DNA from: Amphibalanus amphitrite
Taxonomy: Eukaryota > Arthropoda > Thecostraca > Balanomorpha > Balanidae
Length of the DNA stretch: 64,000 bases
Reading direction: 5' to 3'
Assembly: GCF_019059575.1 (NCBI RefSeq)
Contig: NW_024882976.1
Span: forward strand, 91,217-155,216
The position numbers and the translations under genes are program-made. Below the pieces are notes generated by a model. That model saw nothing but the letters and a program-made list of their open reading frames with translations, ran no database searches and had not been told where the DNA came from. Positions 32,976 through 44,219 of this stretch are shown here, piece by piece. Each line of letters starts with the position of its first letter. The stretch's first letter is position 1.

Positions 32976-34707
32976 GGGGCATTCCACGATAGATCGACCA
33001 AAAAAACTTAAAATTTACACCCGCATATTTTATTTTTTGCTTAAAATTGGTCTAATGGGTTGTTATGGGCGGGGAACCCAGCTGTGGCAAGGATTTTTTT
33101 CTTCGAACAACGGTTTCCGAGATATAGCCTCGGGCAGTTCCTGGAGGTCACGCTGCAACCCTATGTTTGGCGGCTTATAACTCAGAAACTATTGGTTTTC
33201 TATGGTAAAAACTTAATATGGTTCAACTCGCAATCAACCAACAAACGTTTTGGCTATCTCGGATTTTCGAATTTTGAAAATTTTGATCACGTGACATCTT
33301 GACCTTTTTTTCGAAGAGTGACCTTGATATTTTCCCAACTGAAAGTCGCAATTTTGTCTGATGACGATTAAAGCCTTATCAATTGTCATTCATATGCGAT
33401 AATAAAAAAGTGGCTTTCGGCCTGCGTTGACCTCAGGTCAGGTCATTTTTATGACCTTCCCATTATTACGAGCGGGAGCGACAGCGAGATCTCGAGAACA
33501 AAGCAAGATAGCGACAAGCGGTAAACGGCACAGGGTACACATGGATAAGGTCTACACTTTTTACTGAGGTCATTTTCAGGTCAGGTCAAAGATGACGTCA
33601 CAGGGGTAAAAAGAAAGTCTAAATGGCGGCACCACATATAAATGAAGTTTTTCTCGAATAACTTTCGAAGTATCCCAGCTAGGAACAAACTAATAGCACC
33701 ATCGTGATCCTCTCGTCGATCCGCATCGAAACATGTGTATGTTGACCTCGAAAGGTCAAGGTCAAAAGTTGACCTTAGGTCACGTGACCTTAAGGTCATC
33801 ATATATATCATTCGATGGGCCTTGACGAGCTGAACACAATGAGCCTATCCGCGCGGCTGTAGGGGAGAGTGGGGCACATTCGTGCAAAAAATGGATAAAC
33901 CCATATATCTGTTCTTTGGTTAGTGCAATGGCAAAATTGTTGATTGTAGTATGGAAAGGAACTATTGCAGATAGTTTTCCTCTGTTAGTTATCCTATAAA
34001 ATTATTGCTTCCATTAGAAAAAATGACTTTTATTAACTCTGAACATTTGCACGAAACTGCCCCACCTATGGGGCACATTCGTTCAAGAGATGGGGCACTT
34101 CCGTTCACCCGGCAAAATTCGAGAAATTACCGGGCATTACCAGAAATTTACCAAAGGAAATTGGCAGGGGGTCATTTCACTTGATTCCTTTCGACAAGAA
34201 TGCATTGCACAACAAATGTAGAAAGAATGGGCTGGCCAACAAGAATGTGCCAACTGCCGGCCTCCGTGACCTCGCCAAGTTCGCGTGAATTGCTCGTCAC
34301 GACGTCGCAAGCAGTCGAGACTGAGTCAGGCGAGCGTCATTAGAGAAACCTACTACAGATAAAGTCATAAATCGCAAAAACTAAAAAAAATATGCACGAA
34401 TGTGCCCCCAGGCAGTGCGTACACGAACCTGCCCCACAACGTTATTAGTAATATATTTCAAAATTTCTTTTTGAAAAAATGACACTTTTCAACAAACAAG
34501 TTTGCAGCAGTTCCGTGAATAGAGTGGGCTTCTTCACCCCCAATTTTGAAAAGCTGAACCACATTTCCGAGTCAGGATCACGAAAATGGATGATATGAGA
34601 AAAGTTTGGAAAGCTCACGAATATTACAAATTTGCGTTTTTATCAAGCATGACAGCAGGTACAGTGTTGTCTTCTACGGTGAACGAAGGGCGGCAATGAT
34701 AGACATA

Positions 34708-35488
34708 CAGGGTGATTCATAGCCGTGTGACCGAAAATAAATGAAAACTACAGAAAATGCTTTCGTGCTACATGCGATTGCTAAGTACCATATGAAAGAG
34801 CCAAGTCTGAAGTTTTGATCCATGTATTGCATCAGTCACATACACTTTTCCTTTGAAGCTCACACTCCTTTTAGACAAGATGCTCAAAATGGCCACCTCG
34901 GCGACGGATGCATTCCAGCACCGGGCCCTAAAGTTAGCGATGGCGCGGGCGCACCACATGTCTAAGGAAATGGAGCCAAAGAAGCTCATGCAATGGCGTC
35001 CTTCAGCCGCATAATATCCTGGGGACTCTGCTAATAGACCTAGGACTTTGGACTTTGCATAGCTCCAGAGGAAGAAGTCTACGACGTTGAGATCCGGCGG
35101 GCGTGGCGCCCACCGGACCTCAGCGCTCTTTGAAATCAACTTTCCGGGGTTCGCTTACCAACAGTTTTTTCTGCCGTGTTTATCATTGAACCGTGTCCTC
35201 TGTTTTGAATTTATTAACAATTCTATTAATTACATATCTTCTTTGGAGCTTCCCTAGGGTGCAGGCGCTCAAGACGTGCAGAAATATCTTGTGCGTTAAA
35301 TTATACAAATTACACATTTTTACATTTTGCTGCACTGTGTACATCTTGAGCGACACACACAGACCAGACCAAGACAGAACAAAACCTCATAAAATTTGCT
35401 ACTAGCACGTGAAATTTCGCGCGCAAATATGCTATCCTCTTCTCAAGAGAGATTAACTAAATAGGTCACACGGCTATGAATCACCCTG
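34708..35488 (-). mobile_element. Deleted mariner-like element, nested
   Basis: Inverted ends CAGGGTGATTCATAGCCGTG, identical over 25 bp, flanked by TA (34706-34707 and 35489-35490). It holds a transposase fragment on the minus strand. At 781 bp it is shorter than a full mariner, so it is an internally deleted copy. Confidence 0.88.
34768..35139 (-). pseudogene. Mariner-like transposase, C-terminal fragment
   Basis: The open frame contains WAPRPPDLNVVDFFLW, the signature around the third catalytic acidic residue of mariner transposases (the D before FF), followed by a typical C-terminal region ending in a cysteine-containing WCARAIANFRARC segment. The DNA-binding domain and the first two catalytic residues are missing, so it cannot be active. 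Confidence 0.8.
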
Positions 35489-36585
35489 TATTTCCATAAT
35501 TTACCTTGAGCTCGTGCAGTCACTCGTGTTCCCATAAACTGCTGAAAACGAATGTGCCCCATGCACGAATGTGCCCCACTCTCCCCTATCTCAAACCTGT
35601 AAGGAGTTATTAGCAAAAAACATTTGGTGACCTTTAATGACGTCACATGACCCAAGAGCAACGTCACAGTTGACCAAGAGCAAAAAAGGTCTCAAGGTAG
35701 TCAAAGTTAGTCGCATATGGAGTCACTCATGGTATATTAGGCAATTCCGACGCGTTTTAGTGTAAAAATAAGGGAGCTGATTTTTCCCCAATTGACTTAT
35801 AATGGGGTGGTCAAGAAATTGACCTGACCTCAGGTCATCGGTATCGAAATTCAAAACGAACTGGCGCTAGGCGAAAGCAAACGGATTGGTGCCTATTCTA
35901 CGTCTCTTTCTTTATTAGATCAAAAGGTACAGCCAAAACTATTTTGACTTCCTTTTTACCCAGGTGTGACGTCATCTTTGACCTGACCTGAAAATGACCT
36001 CAGTAAAAATTGTAGACCTTATCCGTGTGAATCCTGTATCGTTTACCACTTGTCGCTATCTTGCTTAAGTCTCGAGATCTGGCTGTCGCTCCCGCTCGTA
36101 ATAATGGACAGGTCATAAAAATGACCTGACCTGAGGTCAATGCAGGCCGAAAGCCACTTTTTTATTGTCGCATATGAATGACAATTGATAAGGCTTTAAT
36201 CGTCATCAGACAAAATTGCGACTTTCAATTGGGAAAATATCAAAGTCAGTCTTCGAAAAAAAGATCAAGATGTCACGTGATCAAAATTTTCAAAAATCGA
36301 AAATCCGAGATAGCCAAAACGTTCGCTGCTGGATTGCAAATTGAACCATATAAAGTTTTTACCATTGAAAACCAATAGTTTCTGAGTTATAAGCCGCCAA
36401 ACATAGGGTTGCAGCGTGACCTCCAGGAATTGCCTGAGGCTATATCTCGGAAACCGGTGTTCGAAGAAAAAATCCTTGGCACAGCTGGCTTCCCCGCCCA
36501 TAACAACCCATTAGACCAATTTTAAGCAAAAAATAAAATATGAGGGTGTACGGCTTTGGTCGATCTATCGTGGAATGCCCCTCCT

Positions 36586-36867
36586 ATGAAGCCTTTCAGT
36601 CCTGTCGTAGCCTTCATGAGACGAGGTTCCTGGGGTCTGGCGCTCGCCACGTACGAGCACTTCTGTAGATTTTGCGCTTTCGAGTGAAATCAGGCATTGC
36701 TTGTTCAGTTGCATAAAGGCATTGCTTTCTGAGGTTGTGTAATCCTAACTAGCACAAGTAGCAATTTCCTTTTAAAGAGGCTTACTTCATCATACGAGTA
36801 TGTGCATCGACAGCTATCTCCCACTTTCACAGGTCATCCAACACCACATGAATACAAATCATTTTCT
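36586..36867. repeat. Paralogous intergenic segment, unit 3 (last part)
   Basis: Resumes the segment: GAGACGAGGTTCCTG...CTGGCGCTCGCCACGTACGAG parallels 28375-28420. Confidence 0.75.
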
Positions 36868-36873
36868 TTTATT
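36868..36873 (-). terminator. AATAAA polyadenylation signal (minus strand)
   Basis: TTTATT on the + strand, in the same position relative to the stop as in the paralogues. Confidence 0.8.
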
Positions 36874-36972
36874 GACTCGCATTCGCATTGCAATAAATAC
36901 ACACAGACATACATAAGAGACACTGCACGCTTTGGCAGACATTAATGAAGTAAACCCATTATTGACTCCTCT

Positions 36973-37674
36973 CTAGTTGTAGGCGGGGGTGGGCTTGTAG
37001 GTGGGGGCGGGCTTGTAGGTAGGGGCGGGCTTGTAGGCGGGGGCGGGCTTGTAAGCCGGGGCGGGCTTGTAGGCCGGGGCGGGCTTGTAGGCCGGGGCGG
37101 GCTTGTACTCGTCGTAGCGAGCCTCACCCTCGTAGGTGACGTCAGCAATCAGGCCAGAGTAGGCGTCATCCACACGGTAGGTGACCGTCTGGGTACGGCC
37201 GTCGGGCAGCACAACCGAGTAAGATCCCTGGGTAGCGTAGCCGTCACGCGCCTCCTGGGCGTTGAAGACGGGCTCGTAGTCTCCGTATCCGTGGACGTCG
37301 TAGCTGAAGTCGTACTTGGGCGGCTCGTCGTAGCTCTCCTGCTTGTAGGGAGCGGGCTTGTAGGCCGGCTGGGGGTGGTAGGCGGGCCTGGGCGCGTAGG
37401 TGGGCTTGTAGGTCGGGGCGTAGGTGGGCGCCGGAGTGGTGTAGGGCGCGTTGTCGGCGGCGGCAACGGCCAGCAGGGCGGCAACCACGAAGAACTGAAA
37501 GAAGAACGTCATGATCAATATAGGTTATTGGTCTCTTTTGCACGAAAAGCTTTTTTACGCTCATTACTGAACACTGTTTTCGAAGCTCTTTGACCTGAAA
37601 GAACACCACAGCAACTCAAATTTACACTCATCATGAAATGACAAAGTTGGGCTGAAGAGTCCCCTCACCTTCAT
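36973..37674 (-). CDS. Cuticular protein, pro-resilin-like RR family, 175 aa
   Basis: Secreted chitin-binding cuticle protein. Exon 1 (ATGAAG) is 37669-37674, intron 37495-37668, exon 2 36973-37494 on the minus strand. Layout is as in the paralogues, but the tail begins directly with Y-K-P-A-P units after YDEY and lacks the S-Y-K-P step. Its intron is clearly closest to that of the + strand gene at 61601 (shared ACTCTTCAGCCCAACTTTG and TTTGAGTTGCTGTGGTG), not to its immediate neighbours. Confidence 0.94.
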
Positions 37675-37703
37675 GTTGTTGGTAGTTTGGCGGTGTGTGA
37701 TTG

Positions 37704-37780
37704 TCTGATGGTGGGTGCGGTGTGGAGCCGTGTTTTATACACGGTCCAGGTGCGGTGACCGCCAGTGATGGTGACCCTGC
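37704..37780 (-). promoter_or_regulatory. Conserved promoter core, gene at 36973
   Basis: TATAAAA (37733-37739), initiator TCAGA (37704-37708) and two GGTCAC words upstream, all on the minus strand. Confidence 0.85.
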
Positions 37781-37834
37781 CGGGGGCGGCGGCGCCACGC
37801 GGGGAGCGGCCGGCTCCAGCACATGATATCCCCG

Positions 37835-38240
37835 CGTACCCGTTATACGAACCTCGAAAAACTCATGTCGTCAGGCAATATAGATGTATTCATACATTAA
37901 TTTAACAGACAAACTAAGCTTTTGAAAGAAAGGCTACTGGAGCTTCATATAAAAATTGGAGCGGCGATACAATTTTTCTGTAAAACGTCTACCTTGGACT
38001 TTCCAGGTATGCACACACGGACAAAAAGGTGCTGTCTCGATGCAGCATACAGCGAATTTTGTAACAACAAAAAAACTCATATAGGATTTTCTTGAGTTGC
38101 TATGCAATAAAAAGCAAACAATATATAATAAAAGATGTTGATTTTTGTTACCCTTTAAAAAGACAACTTCAATGCTTGATTTCGGACGCTGCGGGCCGAT
38201 GTGGCCAGAAGGCCTTCTGACAGAACTATCAGATTGGGCC
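37835..38240. other. Unassigned interval
   Basis: Similarity to the upstream flanks of the other genes ends at about 37832. Nothing else recognised. Confidence 0.4.
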
Positions 38241-38244
38241 AGGA

Positions 38245-38602
38245 TGAGTGGTGCCAGTTCCAGAGAATGTATGTCCAATGTCCGTCCAATGTCCGGTATT
38301 TTCGTAGACTGTCCGTCCAAAAATGTTCGAAAACTACGCAATAATTTACACACAGCACTGCTATTAAATTTGCTTTTAAAGTCCTACCACCCGCCCAAAA
38401 AGTGCTTATTATACTGAGAGCCGAGCTTTCTATTCGCCAATCACTGATACACATAACTTTATTAAAAAAAAAATAATGCTGAGGTGTAGCAAGTGATTGT
38501 CCAATGTTTTCCAAGACTTGTTTCCTTTGTCCAACCAATTTCCGAATTAGATATTAGACAAAAACGGAATTCCGAAGGTCCAACTGCCGATTGGCACTAC
38601 TA
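38245..38602. mobile_element. Possible degraded hAT MITE
   Basis: GAGTGGTGCCA near 38246 and TTGGCACTACTA ending at about 38602 are inverted, with the similar flanking words gccagga and gccagca. The ends resemble those of the hAT elements at 2657 and 46276. The boundaries are approximate. Confidence 0.45.
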
Positions 38603-38676
38603 GCCAGCATATACGCTGCCTGCAATGTAGGAATATAAGTGCACCTCTACAGATATTTGCACAGGGAACCAAATAT

Positions 38677-38900
38677 AGAGATGTCAATCGGATGCCAACT
38701 TATTGGTGCGCCGATACCAAACCGTAACCAACTTGATAGTTGGCAGTTGGTAGTTGGTATTCCAGTTAAATGGTTTTGGTATTTTGTTCGTTTTATGAAT
38801 CCTCATTAACGGTATTCGATTATCTAAAATGGGTAGAAGTTGGTATTTCTCTTACTTCAGTTTTTGACATTTTGCTATTGTTTTTGTTGATGTTTATTAT
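38677..38900. mobile_element. Possible single end of the TAGTGGTGTCAATCGG hAT family
   Basis: TAGAGATGTCAATCGG is followed by repeated TTGGTATT and GTTGGTA words like those inside the element at 46276. No second end was found. Confidence 0.45.
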
Positions 38901-41455
38901 AGTTTAGGATTGCTTCCAACATTACAGAACAGTGGCAAATCGCTCATATGTATTATGCAGAAGAGCATTTTACACTGAGCAATGCATCATGTAAACGTTG
39001 CTTGATAGTTCACACGTATAAAATAACAGAAGCTGATAATCACATCGAAGTGCATGACAGTGGCAGTATAACGAAAAAGTGATGCGGATTTAATCACAGC
39101 TTCCTTTTCACAGTTAGTAACACTGTCAAGGCCAAGAGCGGCGATAATTGTCGCGAACACGACCTAGACCTGGATGATTCGAAGGAACTCAATTGCCACC
39201 ACCGGGTTGCGTCATGGGAACTGTTACCGTTACGGTCCAAGGCGGACATGAGGACAGGTGGCGCCGCCGCCACTCGCATAGCGGCGGGAATGTGAACTAA
39301 CCTGTTTACCATAAGGCCGCTGTGCTAACGGCCGCTGCGGGCGCCGTTTCGGGCTAGTTTTGACTTTGTACCGCAATTAATGGTTTATTTATAATAAAAA
39401 ATGGACTAGCGAGAGTCGTGCCGGAATCAGAATTCAATGTTCTACAAAATTAAGCCATTTTCATTGTGATCACGTCATCGACTTCACCGCCCAACCCAAT
39501 AAAGCAGAAATATGTCGTGTCACCGGTGATTACACGCAAAAATTCTTTGGCATATAGCATAAAAACCAGAACACCTTTGACTGCAGCGACTATGCGGTAC
39601 TACAGAAAATTGTATGGCCTACCTAATGGTGCCCATTACTTAATAATTAAGCTGAGTATTTCGTCGCCTAACTCTTGTAAAACCGTATGTCCGCTTGTCT
39701 ATGGAGTTTGGACCGTAACGCCATTTGCTCGTGACCAAGCCCTTCCCGTGGAGAGCGACCGCATTTTCACCGCAACATTCCAGACAGTGAGCTGGCCGGA
39801 ACGGTCAGCGATACCATCACGACGTGTACCACCCAACGGCAGCCAAACCAGCAGCCGAACGGCAGCTCTGGAGAAAGATCCGAGAAAGAGACACGCCGCG
39901 GTCAGATCTGAGAAAGGGACACGCTCCAGTCACCACGCAACACTGCTGACTTCCTCATGATCTACGCGGAACCCATGGACCTCATAACGACCCACACCAA
40001 AGGCCACTCACCAACGTATAAGAATTACTTCAGCGTAAGTACACGCGTAAATAACCAGAGACAAATTATCGCAGAGAGAAATCGCCGTGGCGACCTTCTG
40101 GGGCGGGGCCGGCCTCCGGGCGCCGCCGCCGCGCCGGCGGGCACCGGGGCACGGCTGCCGGGCGGTTCCGGCCGGTTCCGGACCGCCCCCGGGGTACCGT
40201 GCCGCACGGCGACCCCGTTCCCGACGCCACCCGTGCGACAGTTGGGCGGCCGATTGAAGCCGTTTCAGGGCCGAGGCCGGAGGACACTGTCCGTTTCAGC
40301 GTGGGTGGCTCGGGGACGGTGAAGGAGGAAGACGTCCTTTCACGCCGAGCGCAGACTGTCGTGATACGCCATGCAAGGTGGCAGGACAGATGTGACATAC
40401 CTATAAGTGCGTATCTCACATCCTCAACGTGACAAGACAGCCCAGAGAGGGAAAGAGACAAGCAAGGTTGTCGGTGCTATGATGTGTTGTGCAGTGTGCA
40501 CGGTAACAGCCCAGGGAGGGAGGAAGGGTGTGCCGGCCGGCGCCGCCCTCCCTCGCTCGGTCAAGGCGGCGCGGCGGGACGCGAGTCGCCCCTCTCCAGC
40601 CGGCCCGGCACCCGTCCGCCACATGCACTCACAGTGATCGCTCCAGTATGCGGCTGCAAGGACACGAGCTGGCCGCTGGCGCAATCGAACATCATAGGCC
40701 GCAATCGGCAAATGTACCCCATGAAGCGGCGCCGACAATGATTGCTCTGATTAAAACAAGGTGGCCATTGGCATAGGCCATATCGTACATGATCTACATA
40801 AAGGCTCTCAGCGCAATGGTTTAGTGCACGATTAGCTGTCAGTGGGAGGGGCAGCCCGTGATGGAGGAACCTCAGTGGACTCAGAGAAATAGCTTCTTAG
40901 ATGAGGTGCCGAGCTAGCCGTTCGTTTTGAAGATAAACTCATGGCTGCACAGAGCAGGTCCGGTTATAGTGCTGAGACGGGTGTGGTTGTGAGAGACACA
41001 CTTGTAAATTAATTGCCAACGTGCATTCTGTAATGCAGGAACCTAGTGTCACCTAGATCTTCGAGGTCATGCAAGGACACCCGATGACGGAAAGCAGTGG
41101 ACAGCAGCCTGCACCTGCCCCACATTATCGCTCATCTGTCTGAGCAGGGGTACGGCAGATGGCGGGACGGGCAGCCACGCCCCCGACAGCCGCCGACCGT
41201 GTCGTCCGGCGGTCGGAACAGTGAGGCAACAAAAGAGTCAACGGCGGGCGAGAGAGTGAGAGATGTCCTGGAGGTTGTGCCCGGGGACTGAAGCCAGGCC
41301 AGCCATAAGAGGACCTGATATTAGCGTTTAGTACAATAGCTAAAAATGATACTTCAGGGACATGGACGGAAGTGAGATAGGTGATCGGTCAAATCTGCAG
41401 TCTGCCCCCCCCCCCCAAAAAAAAAAATAATACTCAAAATATTTTAAAATGTTAA
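38901..41455. other. Unassigned interval with a GC-rich island (about 40070-40640)
   Basis: The island has composition like the cuticle promoters and TATAAG at 40402-40407, but no initiator or coding exon follows. Long open frames here look compositional. Confidence 0.4.
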
Positions 41456-41486
41456 GTTCTAGGCAGACTTGTGCCGGGACCAAAAA

Positions 41487-41945
41487 TCAAGATCCAGGAT
41501 CCTCAAGGTCCCACGGCAAATTTAATTTTTAGAATCCAAGGTTTCCAAGGTCCCACGGCAAATTTAATTTTTAGAATCCAAGGTTTCCAAGGTCCCACGG
41601 CAAATTCAATTTCTAGAATCCAAGGTTTCCAAGGTCCCATGGCAAATTCAATTTCTAGAATCCAAGGTTTCCAAGGTCCCACGGCAAATTCAATTTCTAG
41701 AATCCAAGGTTTCCAAGGTCCCATGGCAAGTATACATTGCAGGGTCCACAGTCCCCAAGGTCCCACGACAAGAATGCATTGCAAGATCCACAGTCCCTAG
41801 GGTCCCACGACAAGTGTGAATTTCAGGATCCACAGTCCCCAAGGTCCCATGACAAGTACACACTTCAGAGTTCAGGGTCCACAATCCTCAAGGTCCCACG
41901 GCAAGAATACATCTCAGGATCCAAAGTATTCAGGGTCCCACAACA
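41487..41945 (+). repeat. Left 42-bp minisatellite, about 11 units
   Basis: Units contain TTTCCAAGGTCCCACGGCAA. The first six are very regular 42-bp units; later ones vary in length (about 41-49 bp). The unit is a multiple of three and open in both directions, which explains the repetitive frames across it. Confidence 0.9.
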
Positions 41946-42555
41946 AGAACTTAAGCAAACTAACATTCTGATGAGCAGACTTACTTCTAAATATTCTGCC
42001 AACGGATGCCCAGCAACATTGAAAGGGGCAGAACCTATGCAAACCTGTGGACTGTGGTGGTTTTATCATTAACCAACATAGGTAGGGGGAGCTTCATCAC
42101 AAGTTAAAAATGAATCATAATATCAATCTCTCCTTCTTTAACCTGACAAATTCATAAAAATGTAGGTAGGTAATAGGTAGGCCTTGCAATTTGTATTGTC
42201 ATGTACCTTTCAATTCAATCTTACCTGATCAGTAGGAATATAGGATAGCACCTTACAGTCATTGAAGACAGACATTCAAGTATTCTTTCAGGCAATATCA
42301 AAAAACCAGAAATAAAACTTACAGGCTTCATAAAAACGTAAAAGTTGAATTGGATAGGATGCTTTCGATTTTCTGCACATTCAGTTACATAATACCTAGG
42401 ATAAAAACTCAAATATGTTCTAAGTCTTGTTTGCGCGAGCGCTCACAGAAAAACTGATCGACTAAGCCAATAGAATTAGAGTATCAGCGAGCGCAAACCT
42501 TACTTACTGTTCATTCACATTAGATTGAAGGCTCTGAACAAAACTCCATGTGGTA

Positions 42556-42830
42556 ATTTTTTCGTCAGACGGTTATTCGTCGGCAGATTTTCGTCTGACT
42601 TTTTCGTCTTGCATTTTTTCGTCTGTACGAATTGATTTGGTGCATTTTTCGTTTGAGTATTTTTCTGTCCGGCATTTTTTCGTCTGGACGAGGCGGAAAA
42701 TGTCCTTATAAAAAAATGCGCGGACTTAAATATGCACAGACGAAAAAATGCATAGACGAAGTCACGAAAGTCTGCGGACGAAAATCTGCAGACGAAAAAT
42801 TGTCCGACGAAAACCTGCTAAACGAAAAAG
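42556..42830. repeat. Palindromic element built of TTTTTCGTCTG words
   Basis: The left half repeats TTTTTCGTCTG-like words about eight times; the right half repeats the reverse complement CAGACGAAAAA as often. It could fold into one long imperfect hairpin. Probably a MITE that inserted into the hAT element. Confidence 0.8.
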
Positions 42831-43254
42831 TTGAACTGTCATGGAATCATTGCTTATATTGCTCATTGCTCAATGCCTTGGCTCAATGGTGATTTGATGA
42901 ATTGCAAAACAAATAAGTTTGACACTAACTAGGTCAGTGGGTAGCTTCCAAATAGCTTCAAGCCCGGCATATCACAACCCCAGAAAATATGTGAGGTGAG
43001 ATTAGAAAAGAACTTTCCAAACCACCACTGTCCACTGTTTGACAGTTTCATAATCAATAACATCGATAATGTAAAAAGCTACCAGGTCTCTTGTTCCAGT
43101 TCTGCCTCACAGCCATGACAACGATTTGGCTTTATATATGTCTACACAGTCTGGTTCGTTTTCTCTTCATGTATCTATCTTAGCCCCTTGCAGCTGGTCG
43201 CTCAACCATAGATATTTATTGAAGTGCTTACAGACAAAACCTAGTGCAGGGTCC

Positions 43255-43740
43255 TTAGTGGCCCATGTGCAACATAAACCTCATGGTCCAGCTTCCAGGA
43301 TTCTTGAGGTCCCTCAGCAAAATGATGGTGTAGGTCCAGACCGTTCTCCTAAGATCCCATGACAAATAATAAAACTGGGACTGAAGGTCTGCATTCTGCA
43401 GGGTCTTGCAGCATACCAAAATTTTGAGGTCCCGACCCCTGGGTTTCCATTGTTTCACGGCATATGAAATGTTGAGGTCCTGGGTTTCTAAGGTCTCATG
43501 ACATATGAAATGTTGATGTCCTGGGATTCCAAGGTCTCGCGGCATATGCAAATGTTGAGGTCCTGGGATTCCAAGGTCTCGCGGCATATGCAAATGTTGA
43601 GGTCCTGGGATTCCAAGGTCTCGCGGCATATGGATGTTTTAAGGTCCTGGGTTTCCAAGGTCTCGCGACAAAAATGACAATGTGAGGTCCAGGATCCTTC
43701 AAGGTCCCAGACCTTGGACTCTGCGAACCCTGGATCTCGG
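43255..43740 (+). repeat. Right 42-bp minisatellite, about 10 units
   Basis: Units contain ATTCCAAGGTCTCGCGGCAT. They align with the left array in the same orientation on the + strand although the element ends are inverted. Also 42 bp. Confidence 0.88.
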
Positions 43741-43776
43741 ATCTTTTTGGGACCTTGGCACAAGTCTGGTTCTAGG

Positions 43777-44079
43777 ACAAGTACCAGCTAACTCAGAGAC
43801 GGAGAAAGTGCAATGGGAAAACAATTTAGCTATAGAAACCTTCACAAATTTATGCAAACATCATTACACGTAAAACTGCCAACTTGGGAAAGCAAGGAAA
43901 TCATAAAGATATGCGAAACACCTAACAGAAGAAACAATGAAATACACCCACGGAAATGAAAAGAGCAATTAAAAATCACATTCAACAACCGAGAAATAAT
44001 AGCCTGGCAGCGGAGTTTCGAATTTTCATCATCGCCACAAAAACGGGCATCATGTCCATGACGATAAAGTTCCCGAGTT
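43777..44079. other. Unassigned interval
   Basis: AT-rich, nothing recognised. Confidence 0.4.
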
Positions 44080-44160
44080 GCTGTGTCCCGTAACGACGCA
44101 CAGGCTCACCTTTTCCGCAAGATTCTACCTCAAAGCGAAACGGCTAAGGAGGGGGTCTTA
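44080..44160 (-). mobile_element. Relic of TTAA-type element A
   Basis: Parallels 2210-2290 (TCTCGTAACGGCGCACACGC region). On the minus strand it keeps a frame with CGKGEPVRRYGTQQL, comparable to the other copies. No terminus is left. Confidence 0.55.
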
Positions 44161-44180
44161 TCCATCACCTCTTTACCATG

Positions 44181-44215
44181 TTCGCGAACAGTTCATGAAC
44201 GTTCGCGAACTGTTC
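44181..44215. promoter_or_regulatory. Heat-shock-element-like array
   Basis: 44192-44209 reads TTCATGAACGTTCGCGAA, four alternating TTC/GAA triplets each separated by two bases, the HSF binding pattern. Another TTCGCGAA lies at 44181-44188. No gene was found beside it, so function is unproven. Confidence 0.4.
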
Positions 44216-44219
44216 GCTG

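Larger units (their letters stand above)
33862..35586. mobile_element. Nested element with GGGGAGAGTGGGGC ends
   Basis: Inverted ends GGGGAGAGTGGGGCACATTC and its complement ending at 35586, each bordered by TA (33860-33861, 35587-35588). Extra copies of the GGGGCACATTCGTTCA phrase lie inside the left end. The surrounding sequence is continuous with element A (compare 2080-2130), so this is an insertion into the larger element. TA duplication suggests a Tc1/mariner-like mechanism, but no own transposase is seen. Confidence 0.8.
32976..36581. mobile_element. 3.6-kb element with about 600-bp inverted arms and nested insertions
   Basis: Both ends are GGGGCATTCCACGATAGATC in inverted orientation, flanked by TCCT (32972-32975 and 36582-36585). 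The paralogue at about 28332 has a single TCCT, an empty site. The arms extend inward to about 33620 and from about 35940, with GGTCA-rich sequence. The core resembles element A. Superfamily not determined. Confidence 0.87.
41464..43768. mobile_element. hAT-like element carrying two 42-bp minisatellites
   Basis: Inverted ends CAGACTTGTGCC plus GGGACC/AGGTCCC and GATCCAGG; perfect 8-bp duplication gttctagg at 41456-41463 and 43769-43776. Tandem arrays lie just inside both ends and a palindromic insert lies in the middle. No transposase. CAG ends and 8-bp duplication support hAT. Confidence 0.9.

Noticed and set aside
41471-41884. Repetitive protein encoded by the 42-bp array
   Set aside because: The unit is a multiple of three, so frames stay open on both strands; it lies inside a non-autonomous element.
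41480-43740. CRISPR-like array
   Set aside because: Units are continuous minisatellite repeats without unique spacers, in an animal genome.
41464-43768. Fold-back element with inverted minisatellite arms
   Set aside because: On direct comparison the two arrays run in the same orientation; only the terminal sequences are inverted.
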